A DNA stretch of 10,966 nucleotides from Oscillospiraceae bacterium (GCA_017472375.1 JAFUQL010000235.1:1-10966), one strand, 5' to 3'. Shown: positions 1-7,081, counted from the first letter of the stretch. Made by a program: numbers and translations. Notes: generated from the sequence alone by a model not told the origin.

Positions 1-532
1 GAGAGGTGCGGAAGCCGTCGAAGAAGTTCAGGAAGGGAACCTTGCCCTCGATGGCGCACAGGTGAGCCACGGGGGACAGGTCCATGACCTCCTGGGGGTT
101 GGACTCGGCCAGCATGGCGAAGCCGGTCTGACGGCAGGCATACACGTCGGAATGGTCACCGAAGATGTTAAGAGCCTGAGCAGCAACGGTACGGGCAGAA
201 ACGTGGAACACGCTGGTGAGAAGCTCGCCGGCTATCTTGTACATGTTGGGGATCATCAGCAGCAGGCCCTGGGAGGCGGTGTAGGTGGTGGTGATGGCGC
301 CGGCGGCCAGGCTGCCGTGCACGGTGCCGGCGGCACCAGCCTCAGACTGCATCTCCATGACCTTGACGGTGTTGCCGAACACGTTCTTCAGACCGGCGGC
401 GGACCACTGGTCAACGGAATCGGCCATGGGGCTGGAAGGGGTGATGGGGTAGATGGCGGCTACTTCGGTGAACGCATAGGAAACGTGCGCCGCAGCGGTA
501 TTGCCATCCATGGACTGTTTTGCTCTGGGCAT
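1..532 (-). CDS. nifJ: Pyruvate:ferredoxin (flavodoxin) oxidoreductase, N-terminal part (partial at left window edge)
   Basis: The 177 visible residues match the start of the homodimeric, thiamine-diphosphate and iron-sulfur enzyme that oxidises pyruvate to acetyl-CoA and CO2 while reducing ferredoxin, a cytoplasmic step central to anaerobic energy metabolism. Visible signatures are the N-terminal GNTAAAHVSYAF stretch (residues 10-21), YPITPSSPMAD (28-38), MEMQSEAGAAG (59-69) and SARTVAAQALNIFGDHSDVY (112-131). Thr31, Glu64 and Arg114 fall at the positions known for pyruvate and cofactor contacts in the Desulfovibrio africanus enzyme. The ATG at 532-530 is chosen because GGAGGA (541-546 on the complement) lies 8 nt upstream and the protein then starts as in the family. 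The remaining roughly 1000 residues lie outside the window, so the ferredoxin domain and intactness cannot be judged. A related 2-oxoacid oxidoreductase is possible but less likely. Confidence 0.93.
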   Translation of the reverse strand, partial: MPRAKQSMDGNTAAAHVSYAFTEVAAIYPITPSSPMADSVDQWSAAGLKNVFGNTVKVMEMQSEAGAAGTVHGSLAAGAITTTYTASQGLLLMIPNMYKIAGELLTSVFHVSARTVAAQALNIFGDHSDVYACRQTGFAMLAESNPQEVMDLSPVAHLCAIEGKVPFLNFFDGFRTS

Positions 533-546
533 GGTTATCTTCCTCC

Positions 547-666
547 ATTCTATTTTTGCAGGCCTTCGGCTGCCGCGCAGCCGGTGCCGGGGCGTCACTC
601 CGACAGGAGCGGGGCTCAGATCCACCGTTTGGGCGCACCTGTCCCACGCCGAGGCGATGCTCTCGG
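547..666 (-). promoter_or_regulatory. Potentially structured 5' leader of the pyruvate:ferredoxin oxidoreductase mRNA
   Basis: Between the proposed minus-strand promoter and the ribosome binding site lies about 120 nt of GC-rich leader with nested complementarity. GGCGT (591-595) pairs with ACGCC (646-650), and inside it GACAGG (602-607) pairs with CCTGTC (638-643). A separate perfect 7-bp hairpin with a CGC loop lies at 567-583, about 20 nt from the ribosome binding site. CCGAG (649-653) can instead pair with CTCGG (662-666), overlapping the outer helix by two bases, so two alternative folds are possible. No oligo-U follows the hairpins, so this is not an obvious terminator, and I do not recognise a known riboswitch consensus. 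A regulatory role is inference. Confidence 0.4.
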
Positions 667-670
667 TACT

Positions 671-699
671 ATTTTAACAAATACATTGGTCAAAGTAAA
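671..699 (-). promoter_or_regulatory. Putative sigma-A promoter for the pyruvate:ferredoxin oxidoreductase gene
   Basis: Read on the minus strand there is a -35-like TTTACT (699-694), a 17-nt spacer and a -10-like TAAAAT (676-671). The -10 matches the consensus at 5 of 6 positions and the -35 at 4 of 6. Transcription would start near 664 and give a 5' leader of about 130 nt. The sequence lies in the AT-richer part of the divergent intergenic region, which supports the call. Confidence 0.55.
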
Positions 700-870
700 C
701 CGATTGGGCGGCCAAAACCACTGTATTTTTTTCCTTATTTCTCAAAGCCACAGCAAAATCCGGCCAAATCGGGGGCTTTGGGCAAAAAGGGCCGTTTTTT
801 GTGCGGGACACATTCAACCGAAATGTCTGCCTTTCGCTGTTTTTGCAGCCGCCGGCCGGGTCCACCTCTG
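700..870. other. Intergenic core between divergent promoters, no gene seen
   Basis: This stretch, inside the gene-free interval 533-971, is visibly richer in A/T than the flanking genes and holds no reading frame with a credible start. It contains two dyads. CCGATTGGGC at 700-709 is matched in inverted orientation by GGCCAAATCGG at 762-772. An imperfect palindrome centred on GGCC, with A5 and T6 arms, spans 783-801. Either could be an operator for one of the divergent genes, but nothing identifies a regulator. Confidence 0.4.
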
Positions 871-871
871 A

Positions 872-900
872 TTGACACCCGGCTGTCTTTCCCGTACAAT
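872..900 (+). promoter_or_regulatory. Strong sigma-A promoter for the CBS/CorC gene
   Basis: A perfect -35 TTGACA (872-877) is followed by a 17-nt spacer and TACAAT (895-900), which is 5 of 6 to the -10 consensus. Transcription should begin near 907, leaving a leader of about 65 nt. That leader includes a small hairpin, TGCCC (917-921) with GGGCA (928-932), before the ribosome binding site at 958-963. Confidence 0.85.
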
Positions 901-971
901 GTTAGCTGTTACAGTCTGCCCGTTTTGGGGCAACGTTATGAAGCATCAAGCATCCTCAGGAGGAAGTTCTT

Positions 972-1958
972 ATGCCGGATCCGGGCGCCCTTGCCGCGCA
1001 CATCCCCCCGTACCTGCCCTTTGTGCTGGGCGGGCTTTTCATTGCTGTTTTCTGCCTTGTGCTGGGCTGGGCCGCCGCCAAAAAGGGCGTGCTGCTGCCC
1101 GGCTGGCTCAGCCGCCTGGCCAACCGTATGGGCGGGCTGGGCAACCCCGAGGCCGTGACCGAGGAGCAGCTGCTCGACCTGGTGGACGATGCCGGTGAGC
1201 AGGAGCTGATCGACGACGAGCAGGCCGAGATGATCACCAGCGTGCTGGAGCTGCGGGACGTGACCGCCGCCGATGTGATGACCCACCGCATGGACATGAA
1301 CGCCCTGGAGGAGAACGCCCCCTGCAGCCGTGCGGTGGCGCTGGCGCTGGAGACCGGCCACAGCCGCATTCCGGTGTACCGCAAAAACGTGGATCATGTG
1401 ATCGGCTTTGTGTTCGTCAAGGATCTTCTGCGGCTGTTTGACGCCCCCGCCGAGGCAGCCTGCCCGGTAAAGACGCTGATGCGCCCGGCCTTCTTTGTGC
1501 CCGAGAGCTGCCCCGCCCAGCGGCTGCTGATGGATTTCCGCCGCCAGCACACCATGGTCGCCATCGTGGTGGACGAGTGGGGCGGCACCGCCGGCCTTGT
1601 GACCATGGAGGACGTGCTGGAGGAGATTGTGGGCAACATCCAGGACGAGTACGACCAGGAGGAGGAAGAACTGGTCGAGGTGGAGGGCGGCTTCATGGCC
1701 GACGGCTCGCTGGACCTGGAGGATGTGTTCGAGGCCTTTGAGCTGGAGATGCCCGAAGCCGAGGAGGACGAGGAGTTCGACACGGTCGGCGGACTCATCA
1801 CCGAGCGGCTGGGGCGCTTCCCCGAGCCGGAGGAGACGGTGGTGGTTTCCTGGGGCGGCCTGACCTTCACAGTGGTGGAGGCCGAGGAGCGCCGGGTGGT
1901 GCGGGTCAAGGTGACCCGCAGCTGGAACGCCGACCTGGAAGCCGAGGTGGAGGGCTGA
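972..1958 (+). CDS. Membrane-anchored CBS-pair / CorC-HlyC domain protein (hemolysin/CNNM-related)
   Basis: This 328-residue protein belongs to the family often annotated hemolysin C or CorC, linked in known members to Mg2+/Co2+ efflux or resistance. Residues about 14-34 form one hydrophobic membrane segment. Two CBS motifs follow (about 93-155 and 165-222), including ADVMTHRMDM (100-109) and the signature VVDEWGGTAGLVTMEDVLEE (199-218), then EIVGNIQDEYD. A CorC/HlyC-type C-terminal domain covers about 240-315. The four-helix DUF21/CNNM transporter domain of full-length relatives is absent, so this is a short form with one anchor and more likely regulatory than a transporter itself. A highly acidic run lies at 225-270. 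The start is supported by AGGAGG at 958-963, 8 nt upstream. It stands alone between its own promoter and terminator. The substrate is not inferable. Confidence 0.85.
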   Translation: MPDPGALAAHIPPYLPFVLGGLFIAVFCLVLGWAAAKKGVLLPGWLSRLANRMGGLGNPEAVTEEQLLDLVDDAGEQELIDDEQAEMITSVLELRDVTAADVMTHRMDMNALEENAPCSRAVALALETGHSRIPVYRKNVDHVIGFVFVKDLLRLFDAPAEAACPVKTLMRPAFFVPESCPAQRLLMDFRRQHTMVAIVVDEWGGTAGLVTMEDVLEEIVGNIQDEYDQEEEELVEVEGGFMADGSLDLEDVFEAFELEMPEAEEDEEFDTVGGLITERLGRFPEPEETVVVSWGGLTFTVVEAEERRVVRVKVTRSWNADLEAEVEG

Positions 1959-1978
1959 GGCCCCTGTTTTGAAAGACC

Positions 1979-2017
1979 GTGTCCCTGCCGGGCCCTCCGG
2001 CAGGGACACTTGTGTTT
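1979..2017 (+). terminator. Rho-independent terminator after the CBS/CorC gene
   Basis: A perfect 13-bp stem pairs 1979-1991 with 1997-2009 around a GCCCT loop. It is followed by the T-rich tract TTGTGTTT (2010-2017). It begins 20 nt after the stop codon. Its T tract also supplies the -35 hexamer of the next promoter. Confidence 0.88.
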
Positions 2018-2038
2018 CCAGGCAAAACGAACTATAAT
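2010..2038 (+). promoter_or_regulatory. Putative promoter for the Nudix-nitroreductase unit
   Basis: A consensus TATAAT -10 (2033-2038) lies 17 nt after a weak -35, TTGTGT (2010-2015, 3 of 6 to consensus). The start site would be near 2045, about 50 nt before the ATG. The -35 lies in the T tract of the upstream terminator, so stopping and starting are packed together. Confidence 0.7.
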
Positions 2039-2094
2039 CGTATCAGACAGCACATCGCATTTTGCAGCGGAGCATCCGGGGAGGTAATGCCGGT

Positions 2095-2640
2095 ATGAAG
2101 CACAGCGAAACGACCCTTTCCAGCGAGGTGATCTTTGAAGGGAAGATCATCCGGGTGACACTGGACCAGGCCCTTTTGGAGAACGGAAAGACCGCCCCCC
2201 GGGAGGTGGTGCGGCACAACGGCGGCGCCGGCGTGCTGGCCCTCACCGACGAGGACGAGGTATACCTGGTGCGGCAGTTCCGCTATCCCTTCGCGGAAGA
2301 GCTGTGGGAGCTGCCCGCCGGCAAGCTGGAGGCCGGGGAGGACCCCCTGGAGGCCGCCAAACGGGAGCTGACCGAGGAGTGTGGCCTGACCGCAGACGAA
2401 TACATCGACCTGCAGCCCCTGTACCCCACCGTGGGCTACTGCAGCGAGGTCATCTACACCTGGCTGGCCCGGGGGCTGCACCCCGCGCCCATGCATCTGG
2501 ACGAGGACGAATTTTTGACCCCGGAGAAGGTGCCCTTTACCGAGGCCCTGGCCATGGTGCTGGACGGCCGCATCCGGGACAGCAAGACCGTGGCCGGCAT
2601 CCTGAAGGTGCAGGCGCTGCGGGCCGCAGACAAACTGTAA
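2095..2640 (+). CDS. nudF: Nudix hydrolase, ADP-ribose pyrophosphatase (NudF-like)
   Basis: This is a 181-residue cytoplasmic enzyme of the ADP-ribose pyrophosphatase branch, which hydrolyses ADP-ribose and similar nucleoside diphosphate sugars to AMP and a sugar phosphate. The full Nudix box is present: Gly76, Glu82, then REL at 90-92, Glu94, Glu95, Gly97 and Leu98. These include the Mg2+-binding glutamates. The N-terminal TLSSEVIFEGKIIRV (7-21), ELPAGKLEAGED (72-83) and the VRQFRYP strand (59-65) are typical of the NudF group. The ATG at 2095 is preferred over an in-frame TTG at 2062 because GGGGAGG (2078-2084) precedes it by 10 nt and the protein then starts like its relatives. It is first in a two-gene unit and ends 13 nt before the nitroreductase. 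The exact substrate is inferred from family resemblance. Confidence 0.88.
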   Translation: MKHSETTLSSEVIFEGKIIRVTLDQALLENGKTAPREVVRHNGGAGVLALTDEDEVYLVRQFRYPFAEELWELPAGKLEAGEDPLEAAKRELTEECGLTADEYIDLQPLYPTVGYCSEVIYTWLARGLHPAPMHLDEDEFLTPEKVPFTEALAMVLDGRIRDSKTVAGILKVQALRAADKL

Positions 2641-2653
2641 AGGGAGGTACACC

Positions 2654-3205
2654 ATGGATTTCAATGAGATGCTTTTGAACCGGGAGAGCTGCCGCGCCTT
2701 CAACGGGCAGCCGGTGGACCGGGAACTGCTGCTGCAGGTGGTGGAGGCGGGCCGGCTCTCGCCCAGCGCCTGCAACGCCCAGCCCTGGCGGTTCATTCTG
2801 GTGGATGAGGCGGAGGCCCTGAAGGGCGTTCAGGACGCCCTTGTGGTGGACGGCGGCGCCACCGGCGCCCCCTGGCGGGATAAAGTCCCCGCCTTCATCG
2901 TGGTGTGCGAGGAGTTTGCCAACACCATGCCCATCGTACGGCAGCACTACAACACCACCCAGCGGTTCGTGCCGCTGGACATCGGCCTGGCCGCCATGAA
3001 TATGTGCTACAAGGCCATGGAACTGGGGCTCTCCACCTGCATGATCGGCGTGTGCGATCAGGATGTGATGGAGCAGCGGCTGGGCATCCCTGAAGGCCAC
3101 ACCGTGTGGGTCACGCTGGCGGTGGGATACCCCGCAAAAGAGACCGCGCCCCGCAAAAAAATGCGCAAGACCATCGAGGATGTGTGCAGCTTCAACCACT
3201 ACTGA
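2654..3205 (+). CDS. Nitroreductase family FMN-dependent oxidoreductase
   Basis: This is a compact 183-residue flavoprotein of the nitroreductase superfamily, whose members reduce nitro-compounds, quinones or flavins with NAD(P)H, usually as cytoplasmic homodimers. Visible motifs are the N-terminal NRESCRAF (residues 9-16, the FMN-phosphate-binding Arg/Ser/Arg pattern), LSPSACNAQPW (35-45), DIGLAAMNMCYKAMELGLST (109-128) and a C-terminal VGYPAKE (157-163) followed by basic residues. GGGAGG at 2642-2647 lies 6 nt before the ATG, which fixes the start. The 13-nt gap from the Nudix gene implies co-transcription, and the gene ends just before a strong terminator. The physiological substrate cannot be told from sequence; 'nitroreductase' is a family name and not a demonstrated activity. 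Confidence 0.88.
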   Translation: MDFNEMLLNRESCRAFNGQPVDRELLLQVVEAGRLSPSACNAQPWRFILVDEAEALKGVQDALVVDGGATGAPWRDKVPAFIVVCEEFANTMPIVRQHYNTTQRFVPLDIGLAAMNMCYKAMELGLSTCMIGVCDQDVMEQRLGIPEGHTVWVTLAVGYPAKETAPRKKMRKTIEDVCSFNHY

Positions 3206-3213
3206 TCTCAAAC

Positions 3214-3248
3214 AAAACACCCGGCGCTTTCCGCGCCGGGTGTTTTTT
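3214..3248. terminator. Bidirectional rho-independent terminator between converging genes
   Basis: A perfect 14-bp stem pairs 3214-3227 with 3233-3246 around a TTTCC loop. It carries an A tract on the left arm and six T's at 3243-3248, so it can act in both directions. It begins 8 nt after the nitroreductase stop and lies directly beside the stop codon (3248-3250) of the minus-strand membrane protein gene, so it probably serves both. Confidence 0.92.
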
Positions 3249-4489
3249 CAGTAAATGGGGCCGTGGGCCAGAAATTCCAGAAAATAGAGCACGCTGCACA
3301 CCCCAAGGAAGCAGCCGAATGCCCACCGCGCCCAGGGTCTGCGCAGGGCCAGCGCCGCCGCCATGGGCATACAGAACAGCGCCACACCGTAGCGGGGCGC
3401 ACTGAGCAGCCAGGTGGCTCCGGTGGTCACGGCGGTGTAGGCCAGCCCATAGGCCAGGTGCCAGGGCTGCAGCCGGTCCGCCGCCCCGGCCAGCAGCCCA
3501 AAGGCAAACAGGATGGCCAACACGGCAGCAGCGCATAAGTACAGGGCGGTCTCTGGGTCGCCGGCCCACCAGCTTTTGGCGTATTGCAGGTGATAGCGCA
3601 CCGTCTCAAAAAAGAAGCCCGGGCCCTGCTGCCACTGCTCCTTTTGGTAGATGCTGTACTGGTCCCAGCGCCCGTACACCGCCTGGTTGATGCCAAAGTA
3701 GATCCCCAGACCCAGCGCCGGGGCACACACCGGCCAGAGGGCAGCAGCACACACCGGCCGGCCCTGCCGCCGGCGGACGACCGCCCACACCGCAGCCAGC
3801 CCCGCCAGAAGCACCCCGGGGGAGCGGCACAGCCCCGCCAGCAGACCAAATGCTCCGGCCGGGACGTACTGCTCCCGCTCCAGGCAGAGGACGAACTGCA
3901 CCGCGAGCAACAGGAACAGGCTCTCGCTCATGGGGATGCAGAAGAAGAACGCCCCGGGGCTGAGCAGCAGAAACAGCAGCGACCACCGGGCGACATCCCG
4001 CCCGTAGCTGCGGCGGGCCAGTGCATACAGACCCGTGCCCGCACCGCAGAACAGCGGAAGCTGCACCAGCAGCGCCGGCACCCACCAGCCGCCCTCGCTG
4101 CCGGTGGGGTTCAGCAGCCGCAGCAGTGCGGGGAACAGGGGAAAGAACACGATGCGCAGGTGCTGGTCCTGCAGAACGCCCGCCCCCTCGGGCTGATAGC
4201 CGTACTGTGCGATGGCCACATAGTGCCGGGCGTCGATGTTGTAGTAAAAGAAGTTGTGCAGCGCATCGGGCAGCTCCAGGCCGGGGTTCTCCTTCAGCGC
4301 GCACCAGACCACAGCGGCCTGGGTCATCATCGCGGCGGCAAGGCACAGGGAAGCCGCCGCCCGCAGTTCCTGCCGGGGACAGGGGGCCGGATCGGGCAGG
4401 ACCGGCCCCGGGCAGGCGATGCGCCGCAGACACACCACGCCGCCCCACAGGCACAGCACCACGCTGAGCAGGGGCAAAAGCTGTTCCAT
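3248..4489 (-). CDS. Polytopic membrane glycosyltransferase, PIG-V-like mannosyltransferase
   Basis: This 413-residue protein is mostly hydrophobic, with roughly ten membrane segments, for example around 3-22, 46-63, 136-158, 167-186, 190-204, 211-237, 248-268, 315-336, 345-363 and 368-382. The first loop contains NIDARHYVAIAQYGY (84-98), FFPLFP (115-120) follows, and PMSESLFLL lies at 186-194. These resemble the Asp-containing loop and conserved motifs of PIG-V-type (GT-C fold) mannosyltransferases. Known eukaryotic members add mannose to GPI anchors; bacterial relatives are presumed to use polyprenyl-phosphate sugars for surface glycans. APRY at 364-367 may be functional. The ATG is set by AGGAGG (4504-4499 on the complement), 9 nt upstream. 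The gene lies 30 nt beyond the gyrA terminator and no clear promoter is visible, so readthrough may contribute. The sugar and acceptor are unknown. Confidence 0.72.
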   Translation of the reverse strand: MEQLLPLLSVVLCLWGGVVCLRRIACPGPVLPDPAPCPRQELRAAASLCLAAAMMTQAAVVWCALKENPGLELPDALHNFFYYNIDARHYVAIAQYGYQPEGAGVLQDQHLRIVFFPLFPALLRLLNPTGSEGGWWVPALLVQLPLFCGAGTGLYALARRSYGRDVARWSLLFLLLSPGAFFFCIPMSESLFLLLAVQFVLCLEREQYVPAGAFGLLAGLCRSPGVLLAGLAAVWAVVRRRQGRPVCAAALWPVCAPALGLGIYFGINQAVYGRWDQYSIYQKEQWQQGPGFFFETVRYHLQYAKSWWAGDPETALYLCAAAVLAILFAFGLLAGAADRLQPWHLAYGLAYTAVTTGATWLLSAPRYGVALFCMPMAAALALRRPWARWAFGCFLGVCSVLYFLEFLAHGPIY

Positions 4490-4519
4490 CGGTTCCGTCC
4501 TCCTTTCCCGGATCTTACG

Positions 4520-4556
4520 AAAAAGCAGCCTTACCGGAGGGTAAGGCTGCTTTTTT
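4520..4556 (-). terminator. Rho-independent terminator after gyrA
   Basis: A perfect 16-bp stem pairs 4520-4535 with 4540-4555 around a 4-nt loop. Its distal arm ends in five T's when read on the minus strand. It begins 15 nt after the gyrA stop codon (4571-4573) and separates the gyrase unit from the downstream membrane protein gene. Confidence 0.88.
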
Positions 4557-4570
4557 ATGGCAGATGCCGC

Positions 4571-7081
4571 TTATTCCTCGTCCTCGGGAACGACCACCTC
4601 AGCCTCGCCCTCCACGGGGGCCTCGGGCTTGGCAGTCTCCGTATCCTCGGCGCGCTCGGTGCGGGCCACGGTCATCACCCGGTCGCTCTCATCCAGGCGC
4701 ATGACCTTGACGCCGCTGCCATAGCGGCTCTGGATGTTGATGTCGGAGGCGTGCATCCGGATCAGCACGCCCTCCTGGCTGATGAGGATCACATCGTCCT
4801 CCTCGTTCAGGATCTTCACGCCGGCCACGCAGCCTGCGCCATAGTTGCGCACGCCCTTGCCGCCGCGGGTCTGCAGGCGGTAGTCCTCCACATGGCTGCG
4901 GCGGCCCTTGCCGCCCTCGGTGACGGTGAATACGGTGGCGCCGGCGCGGCACAGGCCCGCGCCCACCACATAGTCGCCCTCAGTGAGGGTGATGGCCTTC
5001 ACGCCGTGGCTGTTGCGGCCCACGCTGCGGGCATCCGACTCGTTGAAGCGGATGGCCAGACCGTCGTGGGTGGCCACCACCAGCTCGTCCTCGCCGCCGG
5101 TGATGTGGGTCCAGGCCAGCGCATCGCCCTCGTACAGGCTCACCGCATTCAGGCCGCCCTTGCGGATGTTCTGATACTCGGAGAGGGGAGTGCGCTTGAT
5201 CAGACCGTTGCGGGTGATCATGGTCAGGTAGCCCTCGGTACTGCCGGCGGGCTGGCGCAGCATGGTGGTCACCTTCTCGCCCTCTTGGAGCTGAAGCAGG
5301 TTCACGATGTTGCTGCCACGGCTGGCGCGGCTGCCCTCGGCGATCTGGTAGCCCTTCAGGCGGAACACCCGGCCGGTGTCGGTGACAAACAGCATATAGT
5401 CGTGGGTGGAGCCGATGAACAGCTCCTCTACAAAGTCCTCTTCCTTGGTGGCCATGCTGCTGATGCCGCGGCCGCCCCGGCGCTGCACCTGGTAGGTGTC
5501 CTTGGGCTGGCGCTTGATGTAACCCTCATGTGTCAGGGTGAACACACAGTCCTCCTCGGCGATCAGATCCTCGATGTCCACCTCGCCGGACACCGCTGCG
5601 ATCTCGGTGCGGCGGTCGTCGCAAAACCGCTCCTTCATGGAGGCCAGCTCCTCCTTGACGTGGGCCAGCACCCGAGCATCGTTGGCCAGGATGTCGGTCC
5701 AGTCGGCGATCTTCAGGTTCAGGTCGCCCAGTTCGTTCTCAATCTTCTGGATCTCGAGGCCTGCCAGACGGCCCAGAGGGAACTTGCAGATGGCGTCAGC
5801 CTGGAGCTCGTCGAAGCCGAACTGCTCCATAATGGCCGCCTTGGCCTCGGCCTGACCGCCGCCGCAGTGGCGGATGGCGTAGATGACCTCATCCACGATG
5901 TCCACCGCGCGCTTCAGACCCTCCAGGATGTGGGCGCGCTCGCGGGCTTTTTTCAGGTCATACTGGGTGCGCCGGCGCACCACCTGGTCCTGATGCTCCA
6001 CATAGCGCTGGAGCATGGTCTTGAGGGTCATCACCTTGGGCACGCCGTCGTCCAGTGCCAGCAGAATGGCGCCCACGGTGTCCTGCAGCTGGGTGAAGCG
6101 GTACAGGTTGTTCAGCACCACCTGGGGGTTGGCTTCCTTTTTCAGCTCGACCACCACCCGCATACCATGGCGGTTGGATTCGTCGTTCAGGTCACTGATG
6201 CCCTCGATGCGCTTCTCCTTGACCAGGTCGGCGATGTGCTCGATCATGCGGGCCTTGTTGACCATGTAGGGAATCTCGGTGATGACGATCTGATAGCGGC
6301 CGTTGCTCTTCTCCTCGATCTCGGCGCGGCCCCGCAGGGTGATCTTGCCGCGGCCGGTGGCATAGGCAGCGCGGATGCCGCTGCGGCCCATGATGATGCC
6401 GCCGGTGGGGAAGTCCGGGCCCTTGATGTGCTCCATCAGCTCAGGCAGCTCGATGTCCGGGTCGTCGATGAGGGCGATGCAGCCATCCACCACCTCCCGC
6501 AGATTGTGGGGCGGGATGTTGGTGGCCATACCCACAGCAATGCCCACCGAACCGTTGCACAGCAGGTTGGGGAAGCGGCTGGGCAGCACATGGGGCTCCT
6601 TCTTGGTCTCGTCAAAGTTGGGGTCCCAGTCGATGGTGTCCTTGTCGATGTCGGTGAGCAGCTCCACCGCCATCTTGCTCATGCGGGCCTCGGTATAACG
6701 GTAGGCAGCCGGGGGGTCGCCGTCCACGCTGCCGAAGTTGCCCTGGCCGTCCACAAGCGGGTAGCGCATGCTGAAATCCTGCGCCAGACGCACCATGGCG
6801 TCATAGACAGAGGCGTCGCCGTGGGGGTGGTAGGCGCCCAGCACGGCACCGACGGTGTCGGCAGACTTGCGGTAGGCGTGCTGAGGGTCATTGCCGCGCT
6901 CGTGCATCACATACAGGATGCGGCGGTGTACCGGCTTCAGGCCGTCCCGCACATCGGGCAGGGCACGGCTGACGATGACCGACATGGAGTAGTCAAGGAA
7001 AGCGGATTCGATCTCTTCCTTGACGTCCCGCACGATGGTCTTGGTGCCGCTGCCGGGGATCATCACAAAATCTTCGTTCAT
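4571..7081 (-). CDS. gyrA: DNA gyrase subunit A
   Basis: This 836-residue cytoplasmic subunit cuts and rejoins DNA in the A2B2 gyrase that introduces negative supercoils. The breakage-reunion domain is complete: LDYSMSVIVSRALPDVRDGL (29-48), the HPHGD segment (85-89), GNFGSVDGD (114-122) and the catalytic Tyr129 in AAYRYTEARM. The C-terminal beta-pinwheel begins after about residue 500 and has an intact GyrA-box, QRRGGRG (533-539), which distinguishes gyrase from topoisomerase IV. A short acidic tail ends the protein. In the quinolone-binding segment residue 90 is Ala where E. coli has Ser83, while Asp94 (E. coli Asp87) is kept. The ATG at 7081 fits the family start better than an in-frame TTG at 7111, but neither has a clear Shine-Dalgarno sequence. 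It lies 51 nt after an unrelated predicted lipoprotein gene. Confidence 0.97.
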   Translation of the reverse strand: MNEDFVMIPGSGTKTIVRDVKEEIESAFLDYSMSVIVSRALPDVRDGLKPVHRRILYVMHERGNDPQHAYRKSADTVGAVLGAYHPHGDASVYDAMVRLAQDFSMRYPLVDGQGNFGSVDGDPPAAYRYTEARMSKMAVELLTDIDKDTIDWDPNFDETKKEPHVLPSRFPNLLCNGSVGIAVGMATNIPPHNLREVVDGCIALIDDPDIELPELMEHIKGPDFPTGGIIMGRSGIRAAYATGRGKITLRGRAEIEEKSNGRYQIVITEIPYMVNKARMIEHIADLVKEKRIEGISDLNDESNRHGMRVVVELKKEANPQVVLNNLYRFTQLQDTVGAILLALDDGVPKVMTLKTMLQRYVEHQDQVVRRRTQYDLKKARERAHILEGLKRAVDIVDEVIYAIRHCGGGQAEAKAAIMEQFGFDELQADAICKFPLGRLAGLEIQKIENELGDLNLKIADWTDILANDARVLAHVKEELASMKERFCDDRRTEIAAVSGEVDIEDLIAEEDCVFTLTHEGYIKRQPKDTYQVQRRGGRGISSMATKEEDFVEELFIGSTHDYMLFVTDTGRVFRLKGYQIAEGSRASRGSNIVNLLQLQEGEKVTTMLRQPAGSTEGYLTMITRNGLIKRTPLSEYQNIRKGGLNAVSLYEGDALAWTHITGGEDELVVATHDGLAIRFNESDARSVGRNSHGVKAITLTEGDYVVGAGLCRAGATVFTVTEGGKGRRSHVEDYRLQTRGGKGVRNYGAGCVAGVKILNEEDDVILISQEGVLIRMHASDINIQSRYGSGVKVMRLDESDRVMTVARTERAEDTETAKPEAPVEGEAEVVVPEDEE

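Noticed and set aside
671..688. Half of a Rex-like redox operator (TTGTTAAAATA on the minus strand) at the oxidoreductase -10.
   Set aside because: The second half-site of the expected palindrome is missing, so a Rex call is not supported.
674..865. A 63-codon minus-strand frame in the divergent intergenic region.
   Set aside because: It needs a GTG start without a proper ribosome binding site, runs through both promoter elements and resembles nothing known.
936..2009. Long minus-strand frames opposite the CBS/CorC gene.
   Set aside because: They run antisense across the plus-strand promoter-gene-terminator unit, whose protein has clear family motifs. Their translation shows no domain.
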